Below, piece after piece: positions 47,633 to 58,813 of a stretch of 64,000 bases of DNA (the stretch's first letter is position 1; each line of letters starts with the position of its first letter). The stretch is from Capillidium heterosporum (lineage: Eukaryota > Entomophthoromycota > Entomophthoromycetes > Entomophthorales > Capillidiaceae), in contig WBMQ01000007.1 of the NCBI GenBank assembly GCA_016630905.1, forward strand, positions 1,178,001 through 1,242,000, read 5' to 3'. A model generated the notes under the pieces. That model was not told where the DNA came from. It made no database searches and saw only the letters and a list, made by a program, of their open reading frames with translations. Position numbers and translations under genes: made by a program.

Positions 47633-50152
47633 ATTTATATAGTTTCATATATGTTATTTTTCATAGATATTACCAAATGATAGGATATATATATGCTTCA
47701 TTAATTCTAAATAATGATGGATTGATAGACCGAGGCTCTACCATCAGCTTCCAAACACAGAAAAATAGTATAGGTGGAAATGATATATTGCTTCACTTTA
47801 GCTAAAGCAGAAATATGCAGAATAGTCCGCTTGAGTTCTCTTATAAAAATTATTTAAAAGTTTTATAGCGATGTAGGTTGCGATATATCGAAAGATAGTA
47901 GCCTGTAAACACGATACTGAATCTACCGAACTGTGCAGCTAGCGAAGGTGTTGACTCAAGTATTTTACACCAAGCGGGACTTCAATACTGAAAGGAAAGA
48001 GGGTAGCTGGATAATTCATATTTTCAGAAAATTGTTGAAGTGAGAAGCATTATTAAGCCAGAAATCCTTGTAAATTAATATACCAATAAACAGTGAAAGG
48101 TAGTCAATCTCTTATTTATATGGCACTTAAAGGGAATCGATACCAATCTGACATTTAAACAGCTGGTGTAGGTCATAACATTGCTGTTGTACAACTACTG
48201 CATACTAATACATAGCTTAGTAATAAAATAGCAGAGGTGGACATTTTTGATTACTATTGAAAGGAGTATTTATTAGTGATCGAAAGAGATAGGTTGGAAT
48301 ATATCAAGATACAGTCAATTTTTAAAAAATGCGCCTTACTTTGCTTCGATAAATATGGGATCAGTATACTAGATATGGTGCAGAATTTATTCAAAAACAT
48401 ATAGAATTTTTTATAGGTCAAAATTTTTGTTGATAAAGTTGTAAAGGATTACATGATAGCTTGAATGTGATCTTGGTAAATCATGAAATCGAAATCGTAT
48501 TGGAGCGCAAGCAGACAAGCAATAGAAACTTTCAAATATATTTAGGACTTTAAGTAGGCTCAAAAACTGGTAAAATAAATGTATGGCAGGCTTCAGCTAG
48601 ATAGAAAAACCTAAACAGTTGGCTTATATGGCCTTTTGACAACAAAATTTTAGTAATGAAAGCTAAACACAGGGTTCAGCACCAAAATTTCCAAATTACA
48701 TGTGCCAAAATATAAAGTCAGCTTTCTATTACAGGACAATTGATTTGGAATTTATACTTCAATCTTTACATTCAAGAATATGATGTCTGTGATCGAACTG
48801 GCATGCAGATAAAATATTTGAAAGCTTCATGTTATATGCATATATATTTTAATTAGCTTTTTATCTTTTTATTCGGAGTATAGCATAACTTCAATTGGTG
48901 ATTTAGGGATATTGGATTATAAATTATGGGATAAACGTGAAAATCAATGCCTTGTATCTTTCGTAAAGTGAGAAAAAGGTCTATTTTAACCCATTGGGTA
49001 TCATGGAAAGGTCAAAAATGAGTGTAAGCAAAGATAGAAACGTGGTTTGGTTAGTAGTAATTAATAGCTTCGGACCGACATATATGCCCTTGAGCCAGAA
49101 ATCCTATTTTCAGCCCGAAGCCAGTTGAGTATACTTTACTCTTTGTATAGTGATTTCACTGTACTTTCTAGATATATAGCTCATAATAAATACTCATATA
49201 TTTACCATGGCTCCAAACTAAAAGCTTCTATTGGTCTCTAATACTTGACACGAGCTGGATACTATACAAACTAGGTTGAAAAGTCGGCTAGTAAAGCATA
49301 GGGTTCGGATAGCCCTTCTACCGAGTAACTTTTAATAGTATTGAATATATGTGTTTTGAAAAATGATACTGTTAAATATTGCTTGGGATTTATACTCTTA
49401 TCTAATCCCCCCGTTCGGATTTACTCTATATCTTTATCCAATATAATCGTAAAAAAAAGTGTATAGTAAAAGTGAACAGAGACGGTAGGACCTAACAAGA
49501 ACTTTCGCTATTCGAAGATGTTTAAACTAGCTATTAGTTGGCACATGGATCTGGTTTTCATATTTGTATGGTGGAACGAAGAATTTCTGGATTTATAATT
49601 ACCGGTATTATTCAGTCCATGTGATCATATTATATTTCGCACCCCTTCAATAGATAATTAGAAGTGAAAGCCGTTTCGGAGCGGATGTGTAACCTCCACT
49701 TACCTCCCCAGGCACCTGCTTGCAAGATGTAGCGTAACAAATATAAAGATATGCATACAACTAGTTTGTCAAAGCTAGCATGACTTTAAAATATTTTGCA
49801 AACAAGTTTAGGTTTAAATATAACAGTGGTAAAAACAGGTTTATTTACTTATCTTTCCAAATCATATTGAGCGTGCACATTATCCCTAGACGTACATATG
49901 TTTCTTGGCAATATACTAACTTTCTAGACCAATGAAAGGGCTTTAAATTCTTTAGAAATGAATTCAATATATACATATAGGGAATCTAGTGAAATTGAAA
50001 CAAAGGGCTAGCATAGGTATCGTGTTCTTAATGCAGCAAAACCAGCTAGGTAAGTGAGCTAAAGACCAGGTATATGTCGATCAAAGAGTTGATTTCAGCA
50101 AGTTAAAGGGGTACAGAGTACCACATGGTTAACGAAATAGCAATATCTGCAG
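47633..50152. other. 2.5-kb gene-free region
   Basis: AT-rich DNA without open frames of note. The last about 200 bp is the promoter region of the lipase. No repeat or RNA gene seen. Confidence 0.5.
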
Positions 50153-50160
50153 TATATAAG
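50153..50160 (+). promoter_or_regulatory. TATA box of the lipase gene
   Basis: TATATAAG 62 bp before the ATG at 50215. It is the same position as in the zinc-cluster and GT4 genes. Confidence 0.6.
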
Positions 50161-50214
50161 AGATTGAGTAGGAGTTTAAAACATTAACTCGAAAACATAT
50201 TCGGTCACTTCAAA

Positions 50215-51213
50215 ATGCTCTACAAGAACTTACTTTTCGCCTTTGGTATCCTCGCCTCCGCCATCTCCAGCCAGGAAGTTGACTTCAACTCTCCCAACAT
50301 CCCCATCCAGGATGATCCATTCTATGGCAAAATGGTCGGTAATTTGGAGGAGTACGGCAAGCAGATCAACGGCACCGAAGGGAAAGCTGAACCTTATCAG
50401 CCAAACTCAAGGTCGGGATCCCGTACCTCAGTTGCAAGTGTAAGTAAGTCGGTCTACTACGCCTCGTTGTCGGGAGCTACTTACTGCTCGGATCAAAGCT
50501 TAAAGCTATGGAACTGCCGACACTGCGCCAAGCTAGGTAAGGATGTCGTCCTCCAGAATATCTTGTTCAATCCTACCCACCAGACCCGCGGTATCGTAAC
50601 TACCAACGATAAACGTGGCGAGATCGTAATTTCTTTCCGTGGTGCTGTCAATTTCGAGAACTGGGCCGAAAGTCTGAAGTTTGACAAGACGAACTTCCCA
50701 GTCACTCGTGGAGCCCAGGTCCACCACGGTTTCAAGAACGTTGCCGACGGCCTTCAACCCCAGTTCAACGGAGCCTTGAAGAAGTTGTTAGATAACCCCA
50801 AATACAAGAACTACAACGTCGTACTTTCAGGTCACTCCCTAGGTGGAGCCATCGCCCTTATCGCCGCTGTCTACATAAAGCAAGTCCATACCTCCTTACC
50901 TTGGAGCCGTATCCAAGTCTACACCTACGGTCAGCCTCGAGTTGGTAACGCTGAATTTGCCTACTGGTACAACCAATTGCCTACTACCGTCACTAGAGTT
51001 GTCAACGAAAATGACTTGGTTCCACATGTACCCCCAATGCTCTCAGGTTACCGACACGTTTTCACAGAGATGTATATCCTTGATGGTAGAACTCGTATCT
51101 GTAGTACCAACTACATTGAAGACCCTGACTGCTCGAACGCACACGTCCCATTCTTGTCACCCCGCCCCCACAGAAACGTTTGGGATGTTTCCCTTGGTTC
51201 CAACGCTTGTTGA
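50215..51213 (+). CDS. Secreted class-3 lipase, Rhizomucor-lipase type
   Basis: An intronless 332-aa alpha/beta-hydrolase that should hydrolyse triacylglycerols or related esters outside the cell. Residues 1-19 (MLYKNLLFAFGILASAISS) are a signal peptide; a propeptide-like stretch follows to about 75. The mature fold starts near SVYYASLSGATYC and has WNCRHC, the oxyanion strand VISFRGAVNFENW, the nucleophile elbow GHSLGG with Ser208, YTYGQPRVGN, NDLVPHVPP with Asp267, and the end CSNAHVPFLSPRPHRNVW with His319. That end closely parallels the zygomycete lipase end (CSNSIVPFTS...H). Cysteine pairs are placed as in Rhizomucor miehei lipase. Codon use is markedly more GC-rich at third positions than in the neighbourhood, as expected for a highly expressed or recently acquired gene. 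No neighbour suggests a pathway. Confidence 0.95.
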   Translation: MLYKNLLFAFGILASAISSQEVDFNSPNIPIQDDPFYGKMVGNLEEYGKQINGTEGKAEPYQPNSRSGSRTSVASVSKSVYYASLSGATYCSDQSLKLWNCRHCAKLGKDVVLQNILFNPTHQTRGIVTTNDKRGEIVISFRGAVNFENWAESLKFDKTNFPVTRGAQVHHGFKNVADGLQPQFNGALKKLLDNPKYKNYNVVLSGHSLGGAIALIAAVYIKQVHTSLPWSRIQVYTYGQPRVGNAEFAYWYNQLPTTVTRVVNENDLVPHVPPMLSGYRHVFTEMYILDGRTRICSTNYIEDPDCSNAHVPFLSPRPHRNVWDVSLGSNAC

Positions 51214-52887
51214 AAATATCAAAGCTCACTATGTGATTTAATTTCAGATTAAACAGAGTATATTAGTCACCAGAATACAATTATTTTTCCATACAATTGT
51301 TTACAATGCCATGTTTCAAGGCCCAGCATATCGCTTTTTCAGAATTAGTAAGGAAGCTATGATAGCTGAATATATGAGAGAAATTTTAGTATACTTGAAA
51401 GAATGATAAGTTAGTCCATTAGTAAAAAGAAAATTTGAGATGACTAAACAGAATAAAAGAAACATGGAATTCAATAGAATATGAGCAAAGCAAAAACATG
51501 ATTATGTAAATAATAGCAACAGTATTACAAAGAAAGTCAGATTGTATCGTTGAAAATATGGGTATATAAGGGTGCATCTTGATATATTTTCCAAAAGTAA
51601 GATTTCACTTCTATCAAAGTTTTTATTATGGTCAAAAAGCAAAGTGCATGGACCAACAGCAAACCGATCAACTGCTTCCTGTGAATACTTGGTCGAAATA
51701 CCAGTCCTAATACCATATAGTTTCAACTGTAGAGTTAATGTCGCCATATATATATTTTCAAAGCAAAAGAAGTCCTTTAAGCTAGAATCCATCTACTGCT
51801 AACGTACTTCTAGTGAAAGCTCTCCCTAATGAGCCTTGTCTTCAACAAATACCGTTGCCTTCTACATACTCTAGCTCTAGTACCCTCGACTGGTACTTTC
51901 TATCTCAGATCAGCACCTTATCCAAGAAAGCAAAGCTATCAACAAACTGCTTGAAATGACTCTAAACCACAAGTTAAACTAACTAAAACAACAGTTCTCA
52001 AATCGAATAGTGACTTTATCAACTAGATGAAAGGCAATGAAGGTGGCCTTCCTAGGAAAATCTAGACCAAAGTTTTAAACCAGTTGACCTCACAGCTCTA
52101 GATAAGAAGGATTTAAACTACATGATCCTTTTGTAAAGTGGAGGATATGTGTTAGCAATTGCCATAGTAATGATTAACTTTCATCCTACGGTGATTAATA
52201 GCCCAAAGCCTACTTAGCGCTATATAGTAAACTAGAACGTTAAACGTTACCTATGATAGCTTGCAACTAATTTAGGAGACCAACGTTCTGAAAATTGACC
52301 GTTCTAGATCTACATATACTTATCTTTGCAGAATAGAGCTTTTAAGTATACTCCTTTTATGAGGAGGATTACTAAAAACTGCTAATTTTCGGCTAAATAG
52401 GTATCTCATGGCTATCATTTTCCGAATAAAAAACACAAGTTAATATGTATGATGTTAATTTTGACTTAAGTTCTCGAAATTGGAGATACTAGATATCTAA
52501 AAGTATTTTTAAATCTAAATGAAAATTCCCTAAAGTAGAAATACTAGACCGGCTGGTCTTCAGTCTTGTTGATATGAAGCAAATTTAGTTCACAAATTGG
52601 CACTCTTTTAAATGTTATTCGAAAGAGTTGTGCCGTCACTCTTCAAGTATAAAATATACTAAACTAAATTTAATTTAGTTTGAGATTATTAGATGGGACT
52701 AGATGGTTTCAAAAGGACACACTTGTACCGATCAAATGCCTTTCCATATACGTGTACCCACTTATCCCAATAGAAGAATTGCAAGCCACATCAAGAGCCT
52801 AGAATTATTATTAGTGAGCTTGAAATACAACTTCAAGACTCTAGACTTGTCAATAACGACATCTAAGGACACTCTAATTGAGTACAT
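51214..52887. other. Spacer between lipase and Z3
   Basis: No supported gene. Minus- and plus-strand frames at 51502-51802 overlap each other and match nothing. A plus frame at 52703-52948 overlaps the Z3 promoter and is rejected. Confidence 0.45.
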
Positions 52888-52895
52888 TATAAAAG
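52888..52895 (+). promoter_or_regulatory. TATA box of zinc-cluster gene Z3
   Basis: TATAAAAG 53 bp before the ATG at 52941; it is retained although the gene is broken. Confidence 0.6.
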
Positions 52896-52940
52896 GAACG
52901 AAGGTCAAGTTCAAAGATAAATGTCTGAATTTTATTTGGA

Positions 52941-54033
52941 ATGGATAAGGAAAATAAACAAAACTTCAGCCATGCCTGCAATATCTGTGGATCGCGCCGG
53001 ACTAAGTATACTAAGGAAGAAGGCAGATGTAGACACTGTAGGACCACCAAATTTGTATATGCCTTCAGCACCATGTCTAAAGAGCGAGAGTCGGATTTGA
53101 ATCATAAACCTTTGAGATCGCTAAATCCACCAACACGGCAACCTAAAATGGACTTTCAATTATCCTACAGCCGATACCGACCATGATAACGAGGCCAATC
53201 CAAAGCACTCACTAATTACCACAGGATCCAGCACCAGTTTAATCGATAGACCGCAATCCGAAATTATCGACCCAGATCAACTCAGTGTTCTAAATCTAAA
53301 AGCCACCAACAACGATCATTCCGATTACATCGACAGTACTTTAGCGAAGCCTAGATCTTTCTCAGCTTCAGATGACTTTAGTACTTCCGACAAACTATCC
53401 TATAGCTTCAACTTCGATCATACAGTTACTCAATCTAATGCATCTACTTACCACAACACTAAGAAGTTCGATACCTCATCAGACCTACCAAGTCCAACAA
53501 AGTCTTGGAAAGGAGTACTCGATACCAATCATCTCAATACAAAGTTAAACTCCGCCTTACCAGTCGGTAGCGATGCAGGATTATTCAACCCCGATAACTA
53601 CTTCATCAGATACAACTATAATGATGTATCCACCGATATAGAAGCCCATAAAGAACCAACTCATTACGTCCTCAACAAGATCGCTAGCTGGATAAAATTT
53701 AACGACTTACCAAAAGAGTTGGTGCAACTGATAACCCAAGTGCTTTCAGCGGTAACCGACCCTCACCATCTCAAATTTATACTTTTGAAGTTGAACTACT
53801 ATTTATTTAAAGAACTTATCTACAGTTGTAAATACACCAAACTAATACTATGTGAGTTGGCTTCGGTAGGTTGCTACCTAGCTATAAAGAATAAGAAGCA
53901 AGCTAGCTGCTCGCACATGTTTTCTCACATCGCTAACCTGATCAAGGATTTGGATGATGAGTCTGAAAAAGATAGGGATCATGACAAGCTGTGGTTTTTA
54001 AATCACGTTAGGAACTTGTACTTTTTGTTGTAA
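52941..54033 (+). pseudogene. Recently broken zinc-cluster gene (Z3)
   Basis: Full length, with a single frame slip near 53150; after the slip the second frame runs open from about 53165 to the stop at 54031-54033. The zinc cluster begins HACNICGSRRTKY and continues GRCRHC...FVYAF: the third and sixth cysteines have become tyrosines, so the cluster could bind at most one zinc. The Ser/Thr/Asp-rich linker and the family domain (YFIRYNYNDV, HLKFILLKLNYYLFKEL, LILCELASVGCYL) are well preserved, and the TATA box and AATAAA signal are in the family positions. Either the gene died recently by losing DNA binding first, or the slip is a sequence error and the protein has changed role. It would encode about 364 aa without the slip. 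Confidence 0.85.
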
Positions 54034-54037
54034 ATCT

Positions 54038-54043
54038 AATAAA
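54038..54043 (+). terminator. AATAAA poly(A) signal of Z3
   Basis: AATAAA exactly 4 nt after the stop codon, the family spacing. Confidence 0.5.
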
Positions 54044-54920
54044 GTTTTATATTTCTTGAACTTGAAATTCGTTATTGCTAGCATTTATAGAGCCAAAGTT
54101 TACTATTTTGAAAGATTGTGAAAGGTCAAGTTGAAAGCTAATTCAAGTTTGAAGGGTCAATTATGAAATCGAATGGAATTGAAATGCATGCAGATGAGAC
54201 TAAAAACGGTTGAGGCAAATGTAGACTTTGATCAAGTTGCTAAAGAATCAGTAAAAAGAATATATATCAAGCTTGAGTTGGATGGCAAAGCTTGAGTAGT
54301 TGGGCCTTTTGGTTTAGATATCAAATCTGAGTCGCCTCCCATAAGCTTCAATAAAATTTCCATAAATTTCTAGCAATTTTTATTATACAATTTAATTGGC
54401 TTGGAACTCTCAGTTTCTATTCTCAAACTTACCCCCTCATTTACTCTTGTGGCTAAACATTTTCTTCCAATTGCTTGTTATCCTTATTCACAAAATGTCA
54501 GGTAGTTTAGAAGTTAATGGGTGTGCATCAAATTGATTGGATAATGTGGCTGCATCAGCTTATTGAACTCTAAATCCAATTCGGGTGTACCAAGGAGCCA
54601 AAGTTTGCTAAAAGTGGGCAAAATTCTAAAAATAATCACCAATTATTAAGAACGATCCTTAGGGGGTAAACAGCTTCTATCCAATTGAACTCACTAGCCT
54701 TGATGCAAAGGAATCAATCACTGGGAAACCAAACTATAAAGCACCAATGGCTTTTAGGAAAGTCTGGCATCTTTTCCTCTTTCCTCAACAGAAAAATTTT
54801 AAACAGCCTACCTTCCAATTGATCCCCAACAGTTTGATTAGTTGTCCTATAGAAATCGGAATCCAAAGTAAGTTTTGCTTATGATAATTCACCCACTTCC
54901 ATACTGATGGATAAATATAG
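54044..54920. other. Spacer between Z3 and FAR1/CCHC copy 1
   Basis: No gene or repeat recognised; a 66-codon minus frame at 54785-54985 overlaps the next gene's start and is a shadow. No clear TATA box before 54921. Confidence 0.45.
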
Positions 54921-55830
54921 ATGCTCGTCCCAACCCAAAATTTCCGCGACGCCCTCAATAAGCTAAACGGTCTAGCCAACGACATACCAACTTACTGTAC
55001 CGAGGTAGATACTAGTGCTCCCGAACTGTTTGAAGCCTATCTCGCTTTGACCAAATTGTTCATCCCTGGAGTTGGCATTCCAAGTAAATCGAATCCACCA
55101 AAAGCTCCTGAAACTGCTATTGTACCTTATGAATTCAACGAAAACGTCCGTGATAAAGCAGTCCTCGAAAGGTAGATCTTTAATTCTAGTTCGATATTAA
55201 CTTGTACAATTTTTAGTCAATTCTTCGAGAAGAATGTCTTCAAAACCCTTTCCGACGCCAAGAAGACGTTAGCAGCTATGTCAGCAGTCACCGGCTTCTA
55301 CTACGTCATATCCAAGTCTGGGTCACGCATTTGGAACCGAGGTGCCTTTGCTACTTACAAATGCAGGTACAAAGGGTACTTTCCCGAAAGCTACCTTACC
55401 TACTACTTCCGAACCCACCCCATCAGCAGTACAATCGGATGGCGATAGTGGCACTCAAGTCGTCAAGGCGCGCAAGCGGGCCAAGCGCAACGTCGAGGAT
55501 CGTATTGGCGCCTGCCCTTGCTTTATAAAGCTGCGTGAGCGCAATGGCGAGTATATCGTCGAAGTGGTAGCTTCCTACCTAGTTCACAACCACGAGCCTG
55601 ACTTCACTCCCGTACCTATACCGGCCCCACCAGCTGATATTGTCAATGGTAAGCCACGCAAACATCCAACCATAGGCTTCACCCAAGTCAAGCCAGACGT
55701 ACCCAAGAGCTGTGGCTTGTGTGATCAGGTTGGCCACCACCGTAACAGTTGCCCTGAGTTTGCGAAACTCCAGCAGGAGCTCGCCCCAACACTTCGACCG
55801 AACTCCAACGGTAAAGCTGATAGTGATTGA
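54921..55830 (+). CDS. FAR1-like finger plus CCHC knuckle protein, copy 1 (one frame break)
   Basis: Exon 1 (54921-55171) and exon 2 (55217-55830) flank a 45-bp intron ending TTTTTAG. The conserved N-terminus reads MLVPTQNFRDALNKL...DIPTYCTEVD. After the intron comes KTLSDAKKTLAAM, then a FAR1-type DNA-binding domain: GFYYVISKSGSR, TYKC, a basic RKRAKRN, CPCFIKLRE and HNHEPD, giving a C...C...HNH zinc site. It ends with a C-x2-C-x4-H-x4-C knuckle (CGLCDQVGHHRNSC). Near 55370, between YKC and the basic run, the frame slips by one base; I found no intron of fitting length. Without that slip it would be about 287 aa. Such fingers occur in MULE-type transposases and proteins derived from them, but no transposase core or terminal repeat is seen. 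Likely a DNA- or RNA-binding host protein. Confidence 0.75.
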
Positions 55831-56462
55831 TGCTTGGGGAATGACAGTCTTGATCCTTTGTTTTAACTACCTTTACTATATAGTAAAGTAAGGTTTAGTT
55901 GGTAGCGCTATACTGTATATGGAAAATCTCATTAAATAAGATATGTTCTAGTTCTTTTGGTTTTTATATCTGCTTTTATATCAAGCATGCCTTTTTATCC
56001 TAACTATTTAGATATCTTATTTGTTGGAAAAAAGTGACCATAGACTTTTCAAGGTAAACCTTTAGTGTGAAAGTTAAAGTCTAATTTATAAGGACCACTG
56101 TTTGCTTGCGGCTGAGTATAACTTTGAAGTTAGCTGCATCTACGGCCTAATATGCATTTATATTTTGAAATGTAACTTTGGCTTCTGTTTAAAGATATTT
56201 GAAAGCTCTTGTTTGAGATCGATTTGCAACTTGGAATAAGTTTCATCTAAGATCAATTGTAAAATAAATTCGAACAGAGGCAGTAGAAATTCCATCAAGA
56301 TGGGATTTCAAAAGTTAGATGTGATTTTTTTAAACATTTACACCAGCAGCTCCATTTCAAAATATCCAAACTCATTTCTACGTAGCAACTAGCTTAAATG
56401 CACTGATGATAAGAATTTGTTATATTATAGGATGCATATGTATTTAATAAATGATAGCATAA
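55831..56462. other. Spacer between FAR1/CCHC copies 1 and 2
   Basis: AT-rich DNA; nothing recognised. Confidence 0.5.
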
Positions 56463-57540
56463 ATGCTTGTTCCAACTAGAGTTTTAATTAGCAGCTACCT
56501 TAATCTATTTAACATCATCCCTGTTTACTATACTGAGATAGACATCAACTCTGATATATTGTTCCAAGCCTTCCTCAACCTGTATAAATCATTTGTTTCA
56601 GAAAGTTTAATACTTACACTCCAATATATATCTAAACCTCAGCTTCAACTAGAAAGCTCAAAACCAATTCCTATCAATCCAATAAAGCTACTTCTATCCT
56701 GTTCATTGTTACCGACTCAACAGTTCTACCTCTACTTCCACTTCCAACCAGTGAAACAGAAAGTTCAAATACATTTAAAGGGTAAGTTTTAACAAAATAA
56801 GATTATTTTTTAATTTAATATATTTACAAAAGATTCTATTTTCAATACTATAGTCAAAGTCAAGCAAGTACTGCATAGTACCTCCAAAACAAATGATTAC
56901 ACCTACACTATAAATGAAGGATCAAATAAGGCTAAATCAACGTGAATTCTATATATATATATGTAAAGGGAAAAATTAAATATCCCCCAAACTAATGCCA
57001 GTTCTAACTAAGTACCAACCGGTGCAAGTCAGCAATACGAGAATATACGAGGAAATGCTTCGGGTTCATCTCTCCAAGACTTCAACAAAGATAGTTTAGT
57101 TCCAAATCGAGATCAACTTCACCAAATAAAAAAGTTAAAGGTCAAGGAAAAAGCGTAAGTAGCTGTAGGAGTTTCATCAAGCTATTAAAAAGACCCGATT
57201 CCAGCTTTGTAATCTCTAATATAAGCCTGCAATATAACCATAGCCTTGAACTCAAAGTCATTGCAAAGTCCTCAGCTATTAACGAAAAACTTAATTCCAA
57301 TTTTAGTGAGACTCAAACTGTTGAGGTAGATTCATCAAAAGTAAAGAAGTGGATACAAATCCTAAGGATGAAGCTGATGTCGAATCTAACGAAACCATTG
57401 AGCTATTTAATCTTAACTGTAGTACAGCGCTGACTGTCAAAGTTAAAAGGAAGAATATTGAGAACGTTAAGGTAAGTAGTTGAAGCTGCAGCCTGTGTAA
57501 GGTGAAGGATATAGTATTAAGAGGTGTCTCAAGATGAAAC
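56463..57540 (+). pseudogene. Decayed FAR1-like/CCHC copy 2
   Basis: Exon 1 (56463 to about 56781) is still open: MLVPTRVLISSYLNL...VYYTEIDINSD...FQAFLNLYKSF matches the family start. A GTAAG donor follows. Exon 2 resumes at about 56830 with KDSIFNTIVKVKQVLHSTSK, aligned with KDSVFESLTDLKLSLATLSK of copy 4. Beyond that, stops and shifts accumulate; a last trace of the knuckle, SCSLCKV, lies near 57485-57510. No working protein is expected. The right end is approximate. Confidence 0.75.
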
Positions 57541-58745
57541 GTCGAGTTTGAAATTTCTGTTTGTAGGGATAAGGTTCTAAACTTGGGTTTTGAAAAATAT
57601 AAGGTATACTGCTACTCGATGGCGATTTCATTGAGTTTTATATATAATTTTAAAGAAGCTTAACTTGCGATGTAGCCAAATGTTTAAATAGAGTACTATC
57701 TTTATGATAATGAGTACTTGCTATATTCTATTTGGTTCATAAGCCCAAATCTAATCTTTACTACCTTGTGTTCTACCTTTAAGTTTACATGTGTTTTTAC
57801 TCGCCAGGATGAGAGTTCTACTGTTAATAATTGAGTATTCGCAAATATATTTATATTAATGCCTCGATATACATACGGTATTGCATTAAACACCTGCTAC
57901 CTTTGAAATTTCCTTAAAAGTTTCCATATTGGTATAAAGCATTTATAATTGCGTACTATACATCCATTTTTCTCGATTCCTAGCAGTATGCCCTACAATA
58001 TCCAGTCTGCAATATACTTTGTAGACCTGCTGCCTTGGTTTCCTTTCCAAGTATGCTAAATCTAATAGAACTATTAGGTTGGGCTCAATCTACCATTCAA
58101 GTTTTCAGAGATACTCCATAAAGCAGGTAAAGACGGATTGCTCCTCCAGACATTTTATTGCAGTTGCTGGATCGAATGATTTGTGCTGTAAACAAACGTG
58201 CAAATGCGTTGTGGCGGATCTTGTAACCATCTAGTTCTATTAAGTAGCGAAGTTTGCTATCCGTCTTTCTTGCCATCAAGGATGAACAACTTAAATTTTC
58301 GGAGTATTTAAATTAGGTTAAGTTCTTGGAAATATGGATCATCAAATCCCAAATTAAATGCATTAAACTAATTTTAAATGTTATGATTTAGCGCAATTAG
58401 TTTGAAACACTAATATCACTGGATTTTTTCTACAACAGGTATTTGATTTACTTATTCTTCACACTAAATCTAAAACTTACTATTCTAATTTGCTAAGTAA
58501 GGTTACTAATGATCATATTTTATGCCACTGTTGCTAATTTGATTAACTTTGCAAAAAGTAGGATGGAGACCAGGTATACTCGGATGACAGATCCAAAATC
58601 AAGTCCTTTATAGAGGGTACACAAAGAAACCTCCAATTTAGATGCAAGCAGAAAGTACAATAGTACAAGAACTCTATAACTCCGAATTGGAACTTCAAAA
58701 CGAAAGGGTGGGTAAAGTTGTGCCATGCCAGGTTTCAAAAAATAC
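57541..58745. other. Spacer upstream of GT4 copy D
   Basis: No supported gene. Minus frames at 57702-57893, 58097-58279 and 58520-58738 have no recognised motif. Confidence 0.45.
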
Positions 58746-58753
58746 TATATATA
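58746..58753 (+). promoter_or_regulatory. TATA box of GT4 copy D
   Basis: TATATATA 68 bp before the ATG at 58814, at the same place as in the other GT4 genes. Confidence 0.45.
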
Positions 58754-58813
58754 GTGGTGATGCTCTCTAATCGTTAAAATAGTTTTCAGAAACAATTCCA
58801 CAAAATTGAAAAT

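Noticed and set aside
50243-50443. Open frames overlapping the lipase on both strands
   Set aside because: They are shadows of a GC-richer coding region; the lipase frame alone shows a signal peptide and catalytic triad.
55688-55780. CCHC knuckle as a sign of a retroelement gag
   Set aside because: The knuckle follows a FAR1-like finger in a short intron-bearing gene. No reverse transcriptase, integrase or long terminal repeat is nearby, so a retroelement is not supported.
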